From: Fagopyrum homotropicum | Taxonomy: Eukaryota > Streptophyta > Magnoliopsida > Caryophyllales > Polygonaceae | NCBI GenBank assembly: GCA_033239125.1 | Contig: BSWB01000002.1 | Location: 111,762,443-111,826,442, forward strand | Direction of reading: 5' to 3' | Length of the DNA stretch: 64,000 nucleotides | Part shown: piece by piece, positions 23,808-37,200 of the stretch | Numbering within the stretch: the first letter of the stretch is position 1 | How the letters are laid out: each line of letters starts with the position of its first letter | The notes under the pieces: generated by a model | Seen by the model: the letters and a program-made list of their open reading frames with translations, nothing else | What the model was told of the DNA's origin: nothing | Database searches by the model: none | Position numbers and translations under genes: made by a program

Positions 23808-24096
23808 CCGTTTTCAAAAATCTTACTTGTAATCGTGTTTTAGACATTATTATTGAACTTGTTGACATCATGTTTTAGTCGTTTTCATATACTGTTCTCA
23901 TTATGTTTTAGTAGTTTGAAATAGTTGATTGAAACTTAGGTGAAATAAAATCGCTAAAGAAACTTAGGAAAACATCAAAAGTAAAAAACAATACATATTA
24001 TCCATCCAAAATAAACATAACAGTATCAAAACAAAAAAAAACATACACTCAAGTGTAATATCCATCCAAAATAAATATAAGAGTATCAAACTACAA
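23808..24096. other. Shared 3' space between the convergent MULE genes
   Basis: Short AT-rich spacer with two near-identical ATCCATCCAAAATAAA words about 60 bp apart (24000 and 24060). It probably holds both 3' UTRs and polyadenylation signals. No coding sequence seen. Confidence 0.5.
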
Positions 24097-26287
24097 CTAC
24101 AAATGTCCTGGAGGATGCTGTGAAGCCCGGACCTGAGATGGAGCCACAGGAGGCGTACGTCTAACTGCCTCCTCTACCATGAAATCTATATCCTTAGCAG
24201 AATATGGAAAACCGCGAGCCTGCATCTCTCGTAGACGACCTACAAGAATGTGAAGACGCTACAATACAGAAAATAAAATGTTAAAATAATTGAAAATTAC
24301 AATAAAGAGTAAATTAAATGTTAAAAACAAACGTACTCTTTGATGTGAAACCGGAACAGGTGGGGGGATGGTCTATAGGTAACTGGAGTGCAATGGACGT
24401 CGGCAAGACGTACAGATGACAATGGACCGTATACCAAGACATGTACGCATCATCGACGAGCCAAGAAGAGGTAGCTCGTATTAATCCAACTAGTGAAACT
24501 TTGGTCTCCTCCAGATGGCGGGATGCCCAACGATCATATGTGAGGGGATATGAAAGCCTAGATCCACGTCCGGTCTCCGGACGAATCTCATGAAGGGGAG
24601 GAATCCGGGGTAGAGGCACGGTCTGTACGTATCCAAACTGTCACAAGAACCGGTCCGGCATATACGCCTCCTCTATGTCGGATATCCGTATGATACCCCG
24701 ATACCGAGAAACACCAAACTCTACGCCAAAATCAAGCACACGCTCATCATACGGGGTAAAGCATACATCCTCCGCCCTCATCTGGTCCAACTGAGCTCGT
24801 AAGGAGTGTAGCCTCTCTACGGTAATAGACGGAGTCTTCGGGACAGAAAGTCTCGAACACTACCGTGCATAACCAAGCATATCCGGATCCTCCACAGCGG
24901 CACATCCTAATGACGAGAAATGTGCATAATTCCAAAACTGTACAAATTCTTTTATTAATTTCAATCTTATCAATAAAGTGACGTTATATAAAGAAAAATA
25001 TTTATAACAACACACGTGTAACAGGGCAGTACATCCTGCCATTGTCGTCACCTTCTTCCTGGTGGGGTCCCCCAAACATCTGTAAAGATAAGCAAGGGCC
25101 CCGGTGCCCCAAGCATACGCCTTTGTCCTCAAATGATCTCTAAGTAGTTGAGCCCCGTAGTCAAGATAGACGGATCTTGTCCAATTCATACAGACATGGT
25201 CACCTCTCTTTCGTCTGTAGTGGCAGAGCTAGAGATCGAAGAAGAATGACATCGCCGACCGGACATCGCGTACGAGCTCTTTGGGTTTGGGTACTAGATC
25301 AATAAACCATCCTCGCATCTTGTTGGTAGACTTGTCGACTACCAAAGTCGACGATATGGACAATAACAGATATGCAGATGCAATAGTGTCATGTGGAGGC
25401 TCTGGAAGGTCCAACATCTCAGCGGCTCTACGCCTAATAGTATCGCAGAATAGTTGTGAAGTCTGATGTCTAGCCTCTGCTGGTGATAAGCCAAAACGAT
25501 GAACCAGCCAATCACGTCGTACACTATCATCGACGGAAGTTACTAATGCATCTCCATCAACTAGTAGTCCTATAATGATATGAACATCGTGCAGCGCTAT
25601 TCCCATCTCCCCCCATGGCATGTGAAATGTGTTTGTCTCTGGGTGCCACCTCTCGACAAACGCCGTAATCAGACAATGATCGACGCCGCCAAACTGTACG
25701 TCCTCCAAATCCGTCAGTCCGCTGCGTCTAGCTAAGTCAAACCATGAAAATGCGTCATCTACATCTCGTCGCCACTCACGTAATCTACTAAATGCGTCGA
25801 GCCTCCGAACAACTCTAATCACGGGGGAATCCATACCGGCCCATATAATGCTGGCTCTGTGGTCAGCATAGCATGTCAATAAAGGAGGAGGTACGTCCTC
25901 CTCTACCTGCTCCTCATCACATACATGCTCAGGTAAGTCGTCCGGCTTCCTCTGCTGTGGTATGTCCTGCTGCTGCTGCTCTACCTCAACTGGTATCTCC
26001 TCATGCTCATCCTCCAGTATATCATCTACATGAGACATATCGTGCGCAGACTCCTCCGTGTCGTAATCAGCAGTAAGTGAAATAGGTACGACATCCTCCT
26101 CACCAGAAGCCAATGTGGGTGCATGAACCTCTGCATCTGTAGGTGCATCCACAGGTGCCTGAACTAATGCCTCTACAGCTGCATCTACAGGTGTCTAAAC
26201 GGATGCCTCTACATCTGCTGAGGCAAGTCTAACTCGTCAAGCTACAGTCTCTCGACGGGCGGAAGGTGTGACTAATCTCGTCGCCAT
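24097..26287 (-). pseudogene. Plant mobile domain (PMD) gene carried by the MULE, degraded
   Basis: PMD proteins (MAIN/MAIL family and transposon relatives) are linked to gene and transposon silencing; the domain occurs in several plant transposons. Minus-strand exon 1 runs 26287 to 25016, exon 2 from 24937 to about 24325, and exon 3 from 24258 to 24097 ending TAG. An acidic N-terminus is followed by PMD hallmarks: AFVERWHPETNTFHMPWGEM, LHDVHIIIGLLVDGDAL, GALAYLYRCLGDPTRK, RAEDVCFTPYDERVLDFG, and AYMPDRFL before QFGYVQTVP. Five premature stops lie at 26237-26239, 26195-26197, 25229-25231, 24860-24862 and 24641-24643. The exon 2 donor is unclear. It converges tail-to-tail on the transposase gene, 290 bp apart. 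Confidence 0.87.
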
Positions 26288-26457
26288 CTTCCTCTTCTCT
26301 CTAACAGTCCTCAACGCACGCTGAATATTTTTTAACTCAAGTTTTTATTTTTCTATTATAATATACATATATATTATAAATATATATATATTTATATATA
26401 AAATTGTGCTAATATTATAATCATATACATATATATTATAAATATATATATATATAA

Positions 26458-26458
<1 letters not shown>

Positions 26459-26512
<54 letters not shown>
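26459..26512. repeat. (AT)n microsatellite, upstream of the PMD gene
   Basis: An uninterrupted TA/AT run of about 50 bp, part of a wider AT-repeat zone 26340-26512 inside the MULE. Confidence 0.9.
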
Positions 26513-26513
<1 letters not shown>

Positions 26514-26540
26514 CATTAACTATCATAAAATCGATAATTG

Positions 26541-26740
26541 TCCAATTACAATTATTCCTAACTAGCCGAACCTAACTAAACTAAGTAGTTTCAATCCTAC
26601 TAACTATTGATAATAGTCCAATTACAATTATTCCTAACTAGCCAAGCCTAACTAAACTAACTAGTTTCAATACTACTAACTATCGAAAGAAATCCAATTT
26701 CAATTATTCCTAACTAACCGAACCTAACTAGTTTCAAGTA
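26541..26740. repeat. 76-bp tandem repeat, about 2.7 copies
   Basis: The word TCCAATTACAATTATTCC starts at 26541, 26617 and (as TCCAATTTCAATTATTCC) 26693, a constant 76-bp period, followed each time by TAACTAGCC-type sequence. It lies between the PMD gene and the right MULE end. Confidence 0.85.
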
Positions 26741-27572
26741 TAATGGAAAAAATAAATAACCGATAAAAAAACAATATTAACTAACCCGGAATCGATTCAC
26801 AAGTGGTTTACTCCTAGAGCTCTCGATATCTGAATCTCCCTCCATTGTTGGACGTATCGAAGAAAAGAAGAAATGGATGAAAACAAGAGAAAAAAAAAAT
26901 CGAGGGCAAGGGAAGTGCGCGACGGCTGCGAAACGCGAGGGCAAAGGACGCGCAACGGCTACGAAGAAAACAAGGGTAAGGGAGGCTGGCCTCCGCCCCT
27001 CCTAAAATAGGCGGAGGCGGACTGGGCAGGCGCGCATGGGCCTCGCGCAGGCCCAATGCGCGCGGCCCTGCGCGGACTCGCAAGGCGCAGGCGCCGGCGA
27101 AGGGGCCGGCGCCGGATAACATCACTCTAAATAATCTTAACATTTCTTGTATTCACTCTCTTTAAATTTAGAACAAATTGTGACAGAGAGCAAAAAAAAA
27201 AAGGTTCATATCTCTTTTACAAATACAACAATGGAATCTTTTCCGTCTCTTTTTTCTGTCAACATTACTTTTAAAAAATTGAAAGAAAAAGAAACTATAA
27301 ATCTATATCTATATATTATGTTAAAGCCAAAACATTTACTTTATTGTGGTTCTTCCTAAATCATAAAATGCCACATGTTATTTTTTTAGAAATTTGATTT
27401 TTAAAAAAAAATTATGTATAGTTGTCATATTATAACTATACTATTGTAGAACTTATATTTATCTACTTATCAAAAATGTCTTTTATATTCATACATATAC
27501 TAAACATACTTCAAATTACACTAATGAAATAATTATTTTATAATAAAATTTATACAAAAATAAATTTTTATA

Positions 27573-27603
<31 letters not shown>

Positions 27604-28397
27604 TTATCTGTATTTATCTATACTAAACATACTTTTTTAAGTATATATGGAAGTTTACGCATTCCTGTTTCATGGGAAGTGCAAAGCTTGTTGATATAAT
27701 TAATTAATATTCCTATTTTATTTAAAAAAATAGAAAAATACATTAAAAAAAACTAAAAATATGAAAGTTTATGCATTCCCGCCTCATGAAAGTGTAATTG
27801 TAAATTAGAGAGATGAGTGTCAACTTCATGGTTAGATAATTTATTATTCTAAATTTTACATATGAATATATAGTTCTTATATTAAATAGAAAATAATTAA
27901 TAATTTATTAAATGTATAAATTATTATAAGTTAATTATTATATCTTCTTTGTTATGTAAGAATATTATCAAAAATTGTTTAAGATAGTTTTGTAATTGAA
28001 CTTTGGGCAATTTTGGTAACTATGCCTTTTTGAAAAACTATAGTAGTACTATGTTTTTTAATGTTTCAATGAAATAAATATACCCCAATCTTTTGTATTT
28101 ATTCTCAAACTCTACACACTCTTCTCTCAAGGGGTACATTTACTAAGAGGTGTGTTAGTTGCACCCCAAAATTGTCCCTTCAAACAAAAAATATTACAAT
28201 CAATCAAGTCAAGGTGGGAAATATATAACTCATCATTAGCTTATCATTATTGTTTATTATTATTTGTTAGGGGATAAAAATTAATACGAGGATATCGATT
28301 TTATTTTTCGTAAATTAAAATTAATTTGTCATAACATTTAAATAAGTTCAAAGTTAAAAATTACATTAAAAGTAGAAAATACGAAGTAATGAGCAAA

Positions 28398-28685
28398 TTA
28401 AAATAGAAAATCGTCTCTTTTGTGTGATTGTCTCCACAGTTGCGTGATTGAGGGGAAAGGTGCGCGAGAATGGAACGTACTAAATAATTCTTGAACTTCT
28501 TCCATTGTCGGCGGATATCCACGGGTTTGGATTTGTGTCACCCTACCTTCGATTTGTAAGTGTCGTTTGACACGACTTGAGGTGAAAGACGTAGTTTGTA
28601 GGTCCGGATACTCCAAGACGACTTCACGACATATGAGTGACAAATTTTGATTTACCAAATCATATAATCTTCTTCGTCTTGCCAT
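28398..28685 (-). CDS. Hypothetical 95-aa open frame
   Basis: Begins MARRRRLYDLVNQNL and ends in a Trp/Arg-containing tail (LWRQSHKRDDF). It is more codon-like than its surroundings, with a basic start and mixed composition, but I do not recognise the family. It could be an exon fragment of a transposon-borne gene. No paired exon with good splice sites was found. Confidence 0.25.
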   Translation of the reverse strand: MARRRRLYDLVNQNLSLICREVVLEYPDLQTTSFTSSRVKRHLQIEGRVTQIQTRGYPPTMEEVQELFSTFHSRAPFPSITQLWRQSHKRDDFLF

Positions 28686-30291
28686 GAAAATCCCACAGGG
28701 GCCGCATCACGCAATTGGTTGGATATTGCGTTAAATCAGTTGTCCCACTTATGCCATACAGGGTCAAAGTTCAAGTTATAGTGTTGCTTGTTTTGTGCCA
28801 TACATGGTCAAAGTTCAAGTTATTGTCCTGGAATATTGTCAGGCCCAACAACTACAATCACCACGCATAAGCAATCATTGCAGGGATATCATCATTGTTC
28901 AAAAAAAAAAGTCCACACTTGCTCTGAGTTCCACCGTCAGAAAGCTGTCACTTCGACGGATCAAATACCAAGTGTTGTCATCCCAAAATCCAAATAAACT
29001 TGTCGCGCGTTGTTCGGTCTCGAACTCCAATGGGATGACAAACACGTCTTAGATATGTGTTTACGTTGGATGAAATGATAAAATGTCGATCCAAAATTTT
29101 CCTATTTAAAAAGAAAAAATGATTAAATTTATATGCGTGTGTGTAAGAAATTAGAAAATTTTAACACAACAAAAATAAAACGTGTGTGTATATATATATA
29201 TATGTATGTGTGCACACGCGCTTGCGTGTGTCAACAGAAATTTGAAAAAAAATTATATGAATAAAATCTCGATTTATGCTCATTTTTCATATTTCACGTG
29301 AACCATACACATTTAATGCTAGCGTTCGGGTCCCTTCCTCCGACGTAAGTTAGTGGGGTGGGGTGGGTGTGTGTTGGGGGTGGTGGGGGGGGGGGGGTTG
29401 TGAATCACCTTGATAGACAACTTGTGTGAGTGGAGGTGTGTTACTGTATATATTCAAAAGGTCACGGACACTCATATCACGTCAGCGTACTTTATTTACT
29501 ACGGCATGTTTTGATCAAATAACAAGGCGGATGGGTTCCATAGGAATTTGTTTAACTTATTGTTTCGATTAACTTATTATATTTTGTTTGACTTGTTTGA
29601 TTGGAGTGCGACTCATATAAGTCTCCCGTTAACCAAACAAACGCCACCGAAGGTGGCCCGCCCCAGGATCGATTGGATTCATCGCTCCAGACATGTCTCG
29701 TAACCATTTTATTGCGGTAAGTATTACATTTTTCATCAACTTAAATCATAATTAAATCCAATTATCGTAAATAACTTTTTTCTCTTGATATGTCTACATG
29801 TACAAATTTTTTTACAACTATAATATGAAGCAAATTGCCCACTGCTACCCGTTCTCGCATATTGGTATACATCGCACGACGGAACATTGAAGGGATTAAA
29901 CAAGATGTACGAGCCCGAAATTAAGATGTTTAAACGCTTCATCAACAAGTTGCTCAACCTACACCTTAGACAACCCTTATTTATGTACGTTAGTTGTTTA
30001 ACATTATCATCATTAATAAAATAATTTTTATTATTAATGTTAATTAGCAATATTAACAATTATCATCATTAATAATTTAATGATAATTAGCACCATTATT
30101 TTTATTAATTATAATTAACACCATTCTATTACACTACACTCTAATAATAACATTCTAAAATGTAAGACACACAAAGATTTAAAAAAGCGATACGATTATC
30201 GATTCCGCTATTGAGATTTTAAAAACCAATCAATTTCGCTAACAAGATTTTTAAAAAACCGATACGATTATCAATTCTGTTAACGAGATTA

Positions 30292-30293
<2 letters not shown>

Positions 30294-30369
<76 letters not shown>
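30294..30369. repeat. (AT)n microsatellite
   Basis: About 75 bp of uninterrupted TA dinucleotides. Its true length may be mis-assembled. Confidence 0.95.
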
Positions 30370-30370
<1 letters not shown>

Positions 30371-31192
30371 CTTACACCAATCCATTAGACTAAACTCTAA
30401 TAATGATATTCAAAAATCAAAGCTGCCTGCCATACAAGAGGGCACAAAATCCTGCAAAATTTGTCTTTCAAAATTGAGCCTCCATGCGCACCTGCCGTGC
30501 GTCCACATGAAATGGCAGCCGCCAAAATAAGCTCGCACCTGTTGTGCGTTTCGAAGCTAATTTTATTCTAGGACGTAAATAAGATGTCCCTTTACTAAAC
30601 ACAAAATTAGAAAAAGTTTAATAAATCAAATTGTTTCTTGAACTTTTTTTATCGTTCACTATTTTAACGCTTATATTTTAATACTTGAAATTTATTTCTA
30701 TTTTCCTTTTAATTTTTTTATTTCACCTTTATCGTCATTATAAATAGTATAATAACATTAACTTTAACTAAGATAAGTAATATTGTCTAAATAGATCGAT
30801 TTTTATTTTTATCTAAAATAATAATTAATTTAATAATAACATTTTAAATTCTCTTTGGATTACTTCATTAAAACCATTATGTTACATTATGAGTTTTAAA
30901 AAATTATATACTTATTAGAATTCAAAATTATACGCGTTCCTTGGCACGGGAATTACACTAGTTTGTATTCAAGGGTACTATTTTAATTATTGCAAAAAAT
31001 GAATCCTGAAACCCATTTACTCCCAAGAAGAACGCGCTTGCCACGCGCAACCCTTTTTCTCCCTGGTGCGAGCAAGCCAAGAAATAGACGACAAAACCCT
31101 AGTCGATACCTGGGAAAAAACACCGCCATTTCCTCTATCTCCGTCCAAAGGAAAGTCAATCTCTGTCCCCTTTATGGATTGAAGCCAAGAAA

Positions 31193-33113
31193 ATGGCTGA
31201 TTTTAGCAAAGCTCCTTCCTGAGCCTGTGATTCATCTCCCAACTTACAAAAAAGTGCCAAAAAGACAAAGAAAATGGAGATATTGGAGAACCCAAATCTG
31301 GAAGGGAAAGGGGCATTTCAAGCTATGGACATCGAAGAAGGGTGGTTGCCGTCATCGACTTAGCCGGAAATTGAACCTGGTTGCATTTCTTGTCGCCTCA
31401 AATGAAGAGGCTGACCTATCCAAAAGAGTTTCAAAAGATGAGAAGAAACGTCAATTAGCCGGTCAAATTTATTTGACAGTGGCCCCAAATTTGAATCAGG
31501 TACTAATCAAAACCAATCTCATATCTAAAGTCTATATAAACTACACACTCAAGCTCATTCTAACCCACCCAATATCTATTTCTTCCCTCTCATACACGAA
31601 AACTTGGTACCAACTCTCGAATATGTTTGAGGTACCTGCGATTCTTGAGGAAAAGATGAACTTCAAAGAAGCAATTACCAAAGAAGCACTCACTGCTGAG
31701 AAGGTGGAACTGTAGAAGGACAATGTTGAAACAACCAAAACCAACAAAAAAACAAACTGAACCAACTCCAAAGGTAACATCAATGAAACCTCTGGGCTTG
31801 ATGCCTATCTCAATAGCTTAGCAAAAGTCAGAAATGACTTTAGCAAGCAAAAGGATGTATCTCTCATGGGGTACATCCTTGGTGAACCCATTGATATCTC
31901 TAGAACTAGAGTCCAATTATTTAGTGAATGGAAGAATGCTAAAGGGGAGATTAAAATTTGTGTCAAACCTAACTACTGGTTTGAAATAACCTGTTCTAAC
32001 CCGATAAACATATATGGGCTAATAGGCCTTACCATGTCTTAGGACAAGGAGTTACCCTAGGACATGGTAAGGCCTATTAAGTAGGGACAAGGAGTTGTCC
32101 CTGCTGAATATGTGAACACTGAGGCTATGAGAATAATAATAGAGGAGAATGAGATAGGCAAGTTTATTAAACTAGATCCTACATCCATTAAAGGTTGAGG
32201 AGTCAATTTAACACGAATATGCATCTCCCTTGATGTGGCTACTGAAATGAAAGGAGATGTTCCTATTCCGGATGATAATGATGAGCTACAAAACCTCCCC
32301 GTCTAGTATGATGATTTTTTTGATGGGTGCGGATTTTGCGCTGACAAATCTCATGGATATGATCAATGTCCACTGCGCGCCCCTAAAGTAACAAACCTTA
32401 AGATTAATTTTAAGCATGTTATGGTTATCAACAACCCCTCTAACCTCTCATCCTCATCTAAGGAAGAAGGAAGTAATGAGAATGTTGTAGGTGCACGCTG
32501 GATGAAGGTAGAGAAGAAGGCAAAAAAGAAGGCTAAAGCCAAACCAAACAAGGGCTTCCGACCCTACATAAATTCCAACAAAGGAGTTACCATCTCAATT
32601 GTAGAAGCATCCATTGAGAGCTCCAAGGAGAATGTGCCTAATGATGAAGAAGTGAAAGTTAAGTTAGTGACTAAGGGTAAGGCAGTAGCTGAAACTGTCC
32701 CCCAAGAAATGGATACTGAGAAAACTCCATAAAATGATGATCCAATGGATTAGAGGTCGACCTTGAGGACCTCTCTGCTCTCCCTAAAATTGGAGAAGAA
32801 GAATTGGAAGGAGCTAGCTCACCTCATCAATGAGGAGTACGAGCAAGACGAGATCGACTCTAAGGAACTGACTGTGGAAGAATTTACAGCCCTCTTGTTT
32901 AAAGATGGTAAAATGCCGGTGGAAAAGGATACCATAATGTCAAAGAACTCCTTCCACACAGTCAAATCCAACAACACTATCACTAAACTCACGGGCGCCA
33001 TGGAGGTTACAAATGACCAACAAAAATATGATCCTAGCTCAAGGAAACGGCAGGGTGGGTTGAGCGATATTGCATCCTCTCAGCTGAAAGGAACCAAGAA
33101 ACAAAAAGTGTAG
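31193..33113 (+). pseudogene. LINE ORF1, nucleic-acid-binding protein, degraded
   Basis: Probable start is ATG 31193, with an early stop after nine codons. A DUF4283-like segment lies near 31800-31980 (SLAKVRNDFSKQKDVSLMG, then GEPIDISRTRVQLFSEW). The zinc knuckle at 32328-32370 reads C-x2-C-x4-H-x4-C (CGFCADKSHGYDQC), the plant L1 ORF1 hallmark. A lysine-rich segment follows (KKAKKKAKAKP). At least two frameshifts and several stops are present; the last two open blocks are 32421-32732 and 32763-33113. A 23-bp-arm inverted repeat interrupts it at 32021-32078. Confidence 0.8.
32021..32078. repeat. Inverted repeat inside LINE ORF1
   Basis: Arms 32021-32043 and 32056-32078, 23 nt each, match with one mismatch around a 12-nt spacer. 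Next to it the word GGACAAGGAGTT occurs directly at 32042 and again about 45 bp later. It breaks the ORF1 reading frame. Confidence 0.9.
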
Positions 33114-34287
33114 CCTTAAATGAATATTAGGCCTTCCTTTGTTTCTAGCATGAAGCTAGTGTGTTATGATTGTAATTTTCTTAATCAAGTGGTGAGTTTC
33201 TACTCCCCATTCTCCCACTCTTCTCTAGCAGAATATAAGTGGCAAATGCATCTCTATCGTGACTAAAAGAAAGAGATGACCACAATCTTAACCCCTAGAC
33301 TTAATCTATATAATCGTGTCATTTATTTATCTAATGGAAGACCTCTAAATTCTATCTACCGTTATCTTATTTTAACCCTTATGTTAGAATTTGGTGAAGA
33401 ACGGAATTGGAGAGATCCGAAGTGTAATAATATAACATCCTCAGATTATAACTCTAGCCATGGGAAGCAAGATCTCGGATTGACCATGCGAAGTAAATTT
33501 TCTGTCTACGTAATGACCAATGGGCAAACAACCAAAATTTAGTTATACTGTGTAATACCCATAAATAAATATTGTAGGCATATGCTTTACTACTTTTTAT
33601 ATGTAATTATAATATTGTTCTATGACATGAACTATAAAAAGAAGATAAGATGTGGGCTCTTTTTATCCCATGATGGAAGACATCTCCACAAGCTAACTAA
33701 CAAGCTGCACAACGCCTTGATAAAAAGAAAGTGTACCTGCGCGGGACTAATCCAAATGGTACAAAAAAGAAGCAAAAATTCCATTGTACATGTAGATTAA
33801 TGGAAGCTATGTTGAGTTATTCAAGACTCTCTAATTCTACTAAACAAGTAATTTGTAATAATATAATGACCATCAATATCTGGACTGAAAAGATAAAGTA
33901 GTGTACATGTAAGATCAGGAGATCCCTATCTCTTGTATATGATAGTCACACACAATAGGTTTTTATTTCATTTAACCTACCATCACACAAACTAACGGGA
34001 ACACTAAGTGAAATAAGGAATCAATGGGATATTAGACAAGTTTTCATATCCCAAACCACAACAACTAATGAAAGTAAAAAATATGGAAAACAACACCAAT
34101 CTAGACCCAAGAAGTCGTCTAGTAAAACTAAACCCACTAAAACTCAAATACAACACCATCCCAAAACACTAACCAAACCTTATCATATAATAAAGTTATG
34201 CTTAACAAAGGGGCCTAATTATACGAACCATAAGAACTTAGGTAATAAAGATGGATACCTACCATCCGACTCCCATATACAATTTAT
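33114..34287 (+). other. LINE inter-ORF region
   Basis: 1.17 kb between the end of ORF1 and the ATG of ORF2, with no recognisable gene, unusually long for a plant L1. It may hide a small old insertion (for example the part around 33540-33620), but I found no ends. Confidence 0.45.
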
Positions 34288-37200
34288 ATGAAGATAGCCT
34301 ATTGCAATTGTCGAGGTATAAGGAAAAAGATGTAACGCCCCAATTTTTGGCGCGTTGCGTTATTTATTTTCTCGGATCTTATCGCTATTTTAAATAGCTT
34401 ACACATTTTTTTTACGAGTATTTTGACGTCGTAAGTTAAATCCCACGAGTATATATATATTGATATATTTTATTACCCGTATTTAAAGTATTATATAATC
34501 TCGTAAATAATTCACGAATAACGGGTTTTGTATTGCAAAGTATAATATTACGAGTTTATATATATGTTTAATCCATACATATTTTTCCGTAATTTTATTT
34601 CGGGAAAGTTGAAAAAGTTTTTCGATCCAAAAATCCCGTCCGGTTCGTTTCTAGCGAGTTTATTTTATTTTACTTTTATCCTTTTGTTTTCTTCATGCTT
34701 GTCTCATTCCCTGGCCTGTGTCCCGCCCAAGCTAACGAGTCATCTAGTTTGACAGCCTCCTCCCGCCCAACCTATGCCTGCTACTCCTAGGTCTAAACCG
34801 ACCCCTCGTTTCACCTCCTTAGCCCACACGCAACAACCCCCTCTCCTCAACAATCATCCCTCTCCCTCAACTCACCTCTCCCTTGCTTCCTTCATCAACT
34901 CCGGGAGCCCCTGCTACTTCATCGACCGTCGCCGAGAAGAGCACTGCCGGAGCCAGCCTAGCCACGGCCCTACACTGGCCTCTCCATTCTCTTCTTGTGC
35001 ACGCTCAGACCCGCCGGAGAAGAGCTGTTCTCCCGAGCCTCACCATCTCCGTCCTCTTCCGTGCTTCTTCCTCACCAGTTATGACAGCACAACACCCTCT
35101 ATCTTCCCTGTTCTCCTCGATCTCCCTTGCATCCCAACAACCACCCATCTCTCCGCTCCTCTACGCCGGCAAAGCCAGATCGCAGCCCCCTCTCTCAATC
35201 AAAATCTCCTCCCTCTGTAAACCGCGATTGCTGCAACCACCGGCCTGGAGCTCCGCCTCGACTCGCCCCGTTGAAGTCGACAGAAGAGAATCCACGCCAT
35301 CCGTACTCCACCTTCGCAGCGCCCCGCCGCCTGCCCTTGCCTTCTCCTTGCCACCATGAAAACGCAAGGTTGAAGAAAGAACTTGTACTGTATTTAAATC
35401 GGCCCCCCTCTATTTATGTTTAATTACAGAATGTACCCAGCTTTATTTATTTACGGTTATGGCCCTAATTCTGGATTTTTGCAAAGTTACCCCTGTAGAG
35501 TGATTACAGATTTTGCCCAAAAATATTAATTGCAGATTATGACCCATATTTATGAAATTGTATAATTTGCCCCGGAAAAATGTTATTGCGTTTTTAACCT
35601 TGGGTTTTAGTTACGGGATACTCTTATATTGTTATTCACGGTATATTATGTATTTGTTGGATTTAAAATTCGATTTATGGCCCAAAGTATTATTTGCGGT
35701 TTCATGACCAAGCTCCTTGAATTTTATATTTTGGCCGAAAGGGTTTTGCGAGTTTTAACATGGGCTTTCGAAATCGAGTTCTTCCTTAGTTTTATATATA
35801 CTATTTATTCCAATCAAATTTAGCGTATGAGCTAAATTTCTCTAGTTTTGGTGCTAGGTTCGGAAACACCCCCGTAAAGGCCGAACAAGTCGAAGTTCGG
35901 TATCCGTCGACCGACTACCGTCTTTTGGACGCCATGTGAGTTATCTTCTTCCTCGATCTAGTTATTTTTAGTGGTAGAATCATGTTAGGTTGGATCTAGC
36001 ATAACTTAGGGCAAATGCCAAGTAGTGGCTTGGAACCTTTAGGTGAGTGTTTGAGGTTATTGATGTTCTATGACATGTGGTGTGTTGATCTCGAGTTGTT
36101 ATACAGTTGTGAGCCTCGTGATTGTTTTTGTGAGACTTGAGGTGGTATTTATATGTTGGTTGAGATTGCTGAGTTTTGGATGAGAGTATCCTAGCACTTG
36201 GGGCTATAGCTGAGATCTTGTGAATTTATGAGGGCTAGGAGTGTATCCTAGATTATGAGAGTGTATGACCTAATAAGACTATATAGTACTAGAAGTCTAA
36301 GGACTTCTAGCTTGCGTGAGTAGTTGTTGATTATCATGCCTTGTCTTGAACATGCTGTGGTTATATTCCTTCGGAGAGGGTTATCGGTTTCGGGTAGCTT
36401 TGAGATGAGGTAAGTCCCCGGACTTACTTAGCCGCTTTTATGCATTATTTGGATACATTATGGTGGTATGTGTTTTATTGCTTTTGATCATGAAACCGGA
36501 TTAGGATTACTTGACTATATATATTATTTGGCCCATTGTTACTATTATTATCGGGCGGTGACATCACCGCTCAGTTTCCCGAGGGAGACTGGGGGGATCT
36601 CTGCGACCAGGCCAAACACGGTATACGGGCGGGCTTCTTCATCACTCCCTCAGGGTATACGGGTTGGGCGCCGCCACACTCCTGTTGGTTACACGGGGAC
36701 AGAGGCGAGAGTTATAAGACTCTCGTGTCACACTTGAACGAATGGATTAGATATGGAATAACCTAAAAAGATAATAAGTAACGGATGTGTATGTTTATGA
36801 GCATGTTGTGTGTTTGGGTTCCTATGTGTGTTTGTGCCAATTATTCTTATAATGCCTAGAATGTGAGCTAACGGTTTTATACCGATTGTTGTAGTTGATG
36901 TGCAGGATAGGACGTGGCCGAGTGATCTGGAGGAGTGGGTAGCCGGGGTTCCGTACATTTTAGGTTGAGTTGGGTTTTGGAGTCCTTGTGTTATTGTTAT
37001 TATACATTATGTTGATGTTGTTGTAAGGACGGCTGAAGTCTTTCCTTTCTTTTATTGTCGGGTTTCATAACATTGCATAAAAATGTATTTCGGTTTTGGC
37101 CTTTATTTGTGCCTTGTTGCAAGATCCGGTGAAATTGTTGTCAAGCTAAGGGTCGGGACCCATTGTGAGGTCCCAGCCCGTAGCATCCCGATATCCCACG

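Larger units (their letters stand above)
19941..27127 (+). mobile_element. Mutator-like element (MULE) with transposase-OTU and PMD genes, 7.2 kb
   Basis: Flanked by a 9-bp direct repeat TAAATAATC (19932-19940 and 27128-27136), the MULE target-duplication size. Ends are weakly inverted (AGGCTTACTATTCGG versus AGTGATGTTATCCGG, 9 of 15), inside which lie very GC-rich segments (19955-20105 and 26990-27120) that stand out from the AT-rich surroundings. It holds two convergent genes: a FAR1-MULE transposase with an OTU tail on plus and a plant mobile domain gene on minus. The one extra base at 27127 leaves the right boundary uncertain by 1 bp. Both genes carry nonsense codons. Confidence 0.9.
27128..30970. 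other. AT-rich sequence, no convincing gene
   Basis: Very AT-rich, with simple repeats: AT runs at about 27582-27602 and 30293-30369, a CA/GT-AT stretch near 29181-29230, and a G-rich stretch 29350-29400 ending in a run of 14 G. A 44-bp-spaced direct repeat (TGCCATACA-GGTCAAAGTTC) occurs at 28752 and 28796. Only one small open frame (28398-28685, minus) deserves mention. No MULE, LTR or LINE signature recognised. Confidence 0.5.

Noticed and set aside
25281..26076. Plus-strand frames opposite the PMD gene
   Set aside because: Shadows; the minus frame has clear PMD motifs.
34774..35423. Overlapping Pro/Ser-rich open frames in LTR-A
   Set aside because: Several frames are open at once in a C/T-rich tract, there are no domains, and the region lies inside a bounded LTR. 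Open frames are a composition effect.
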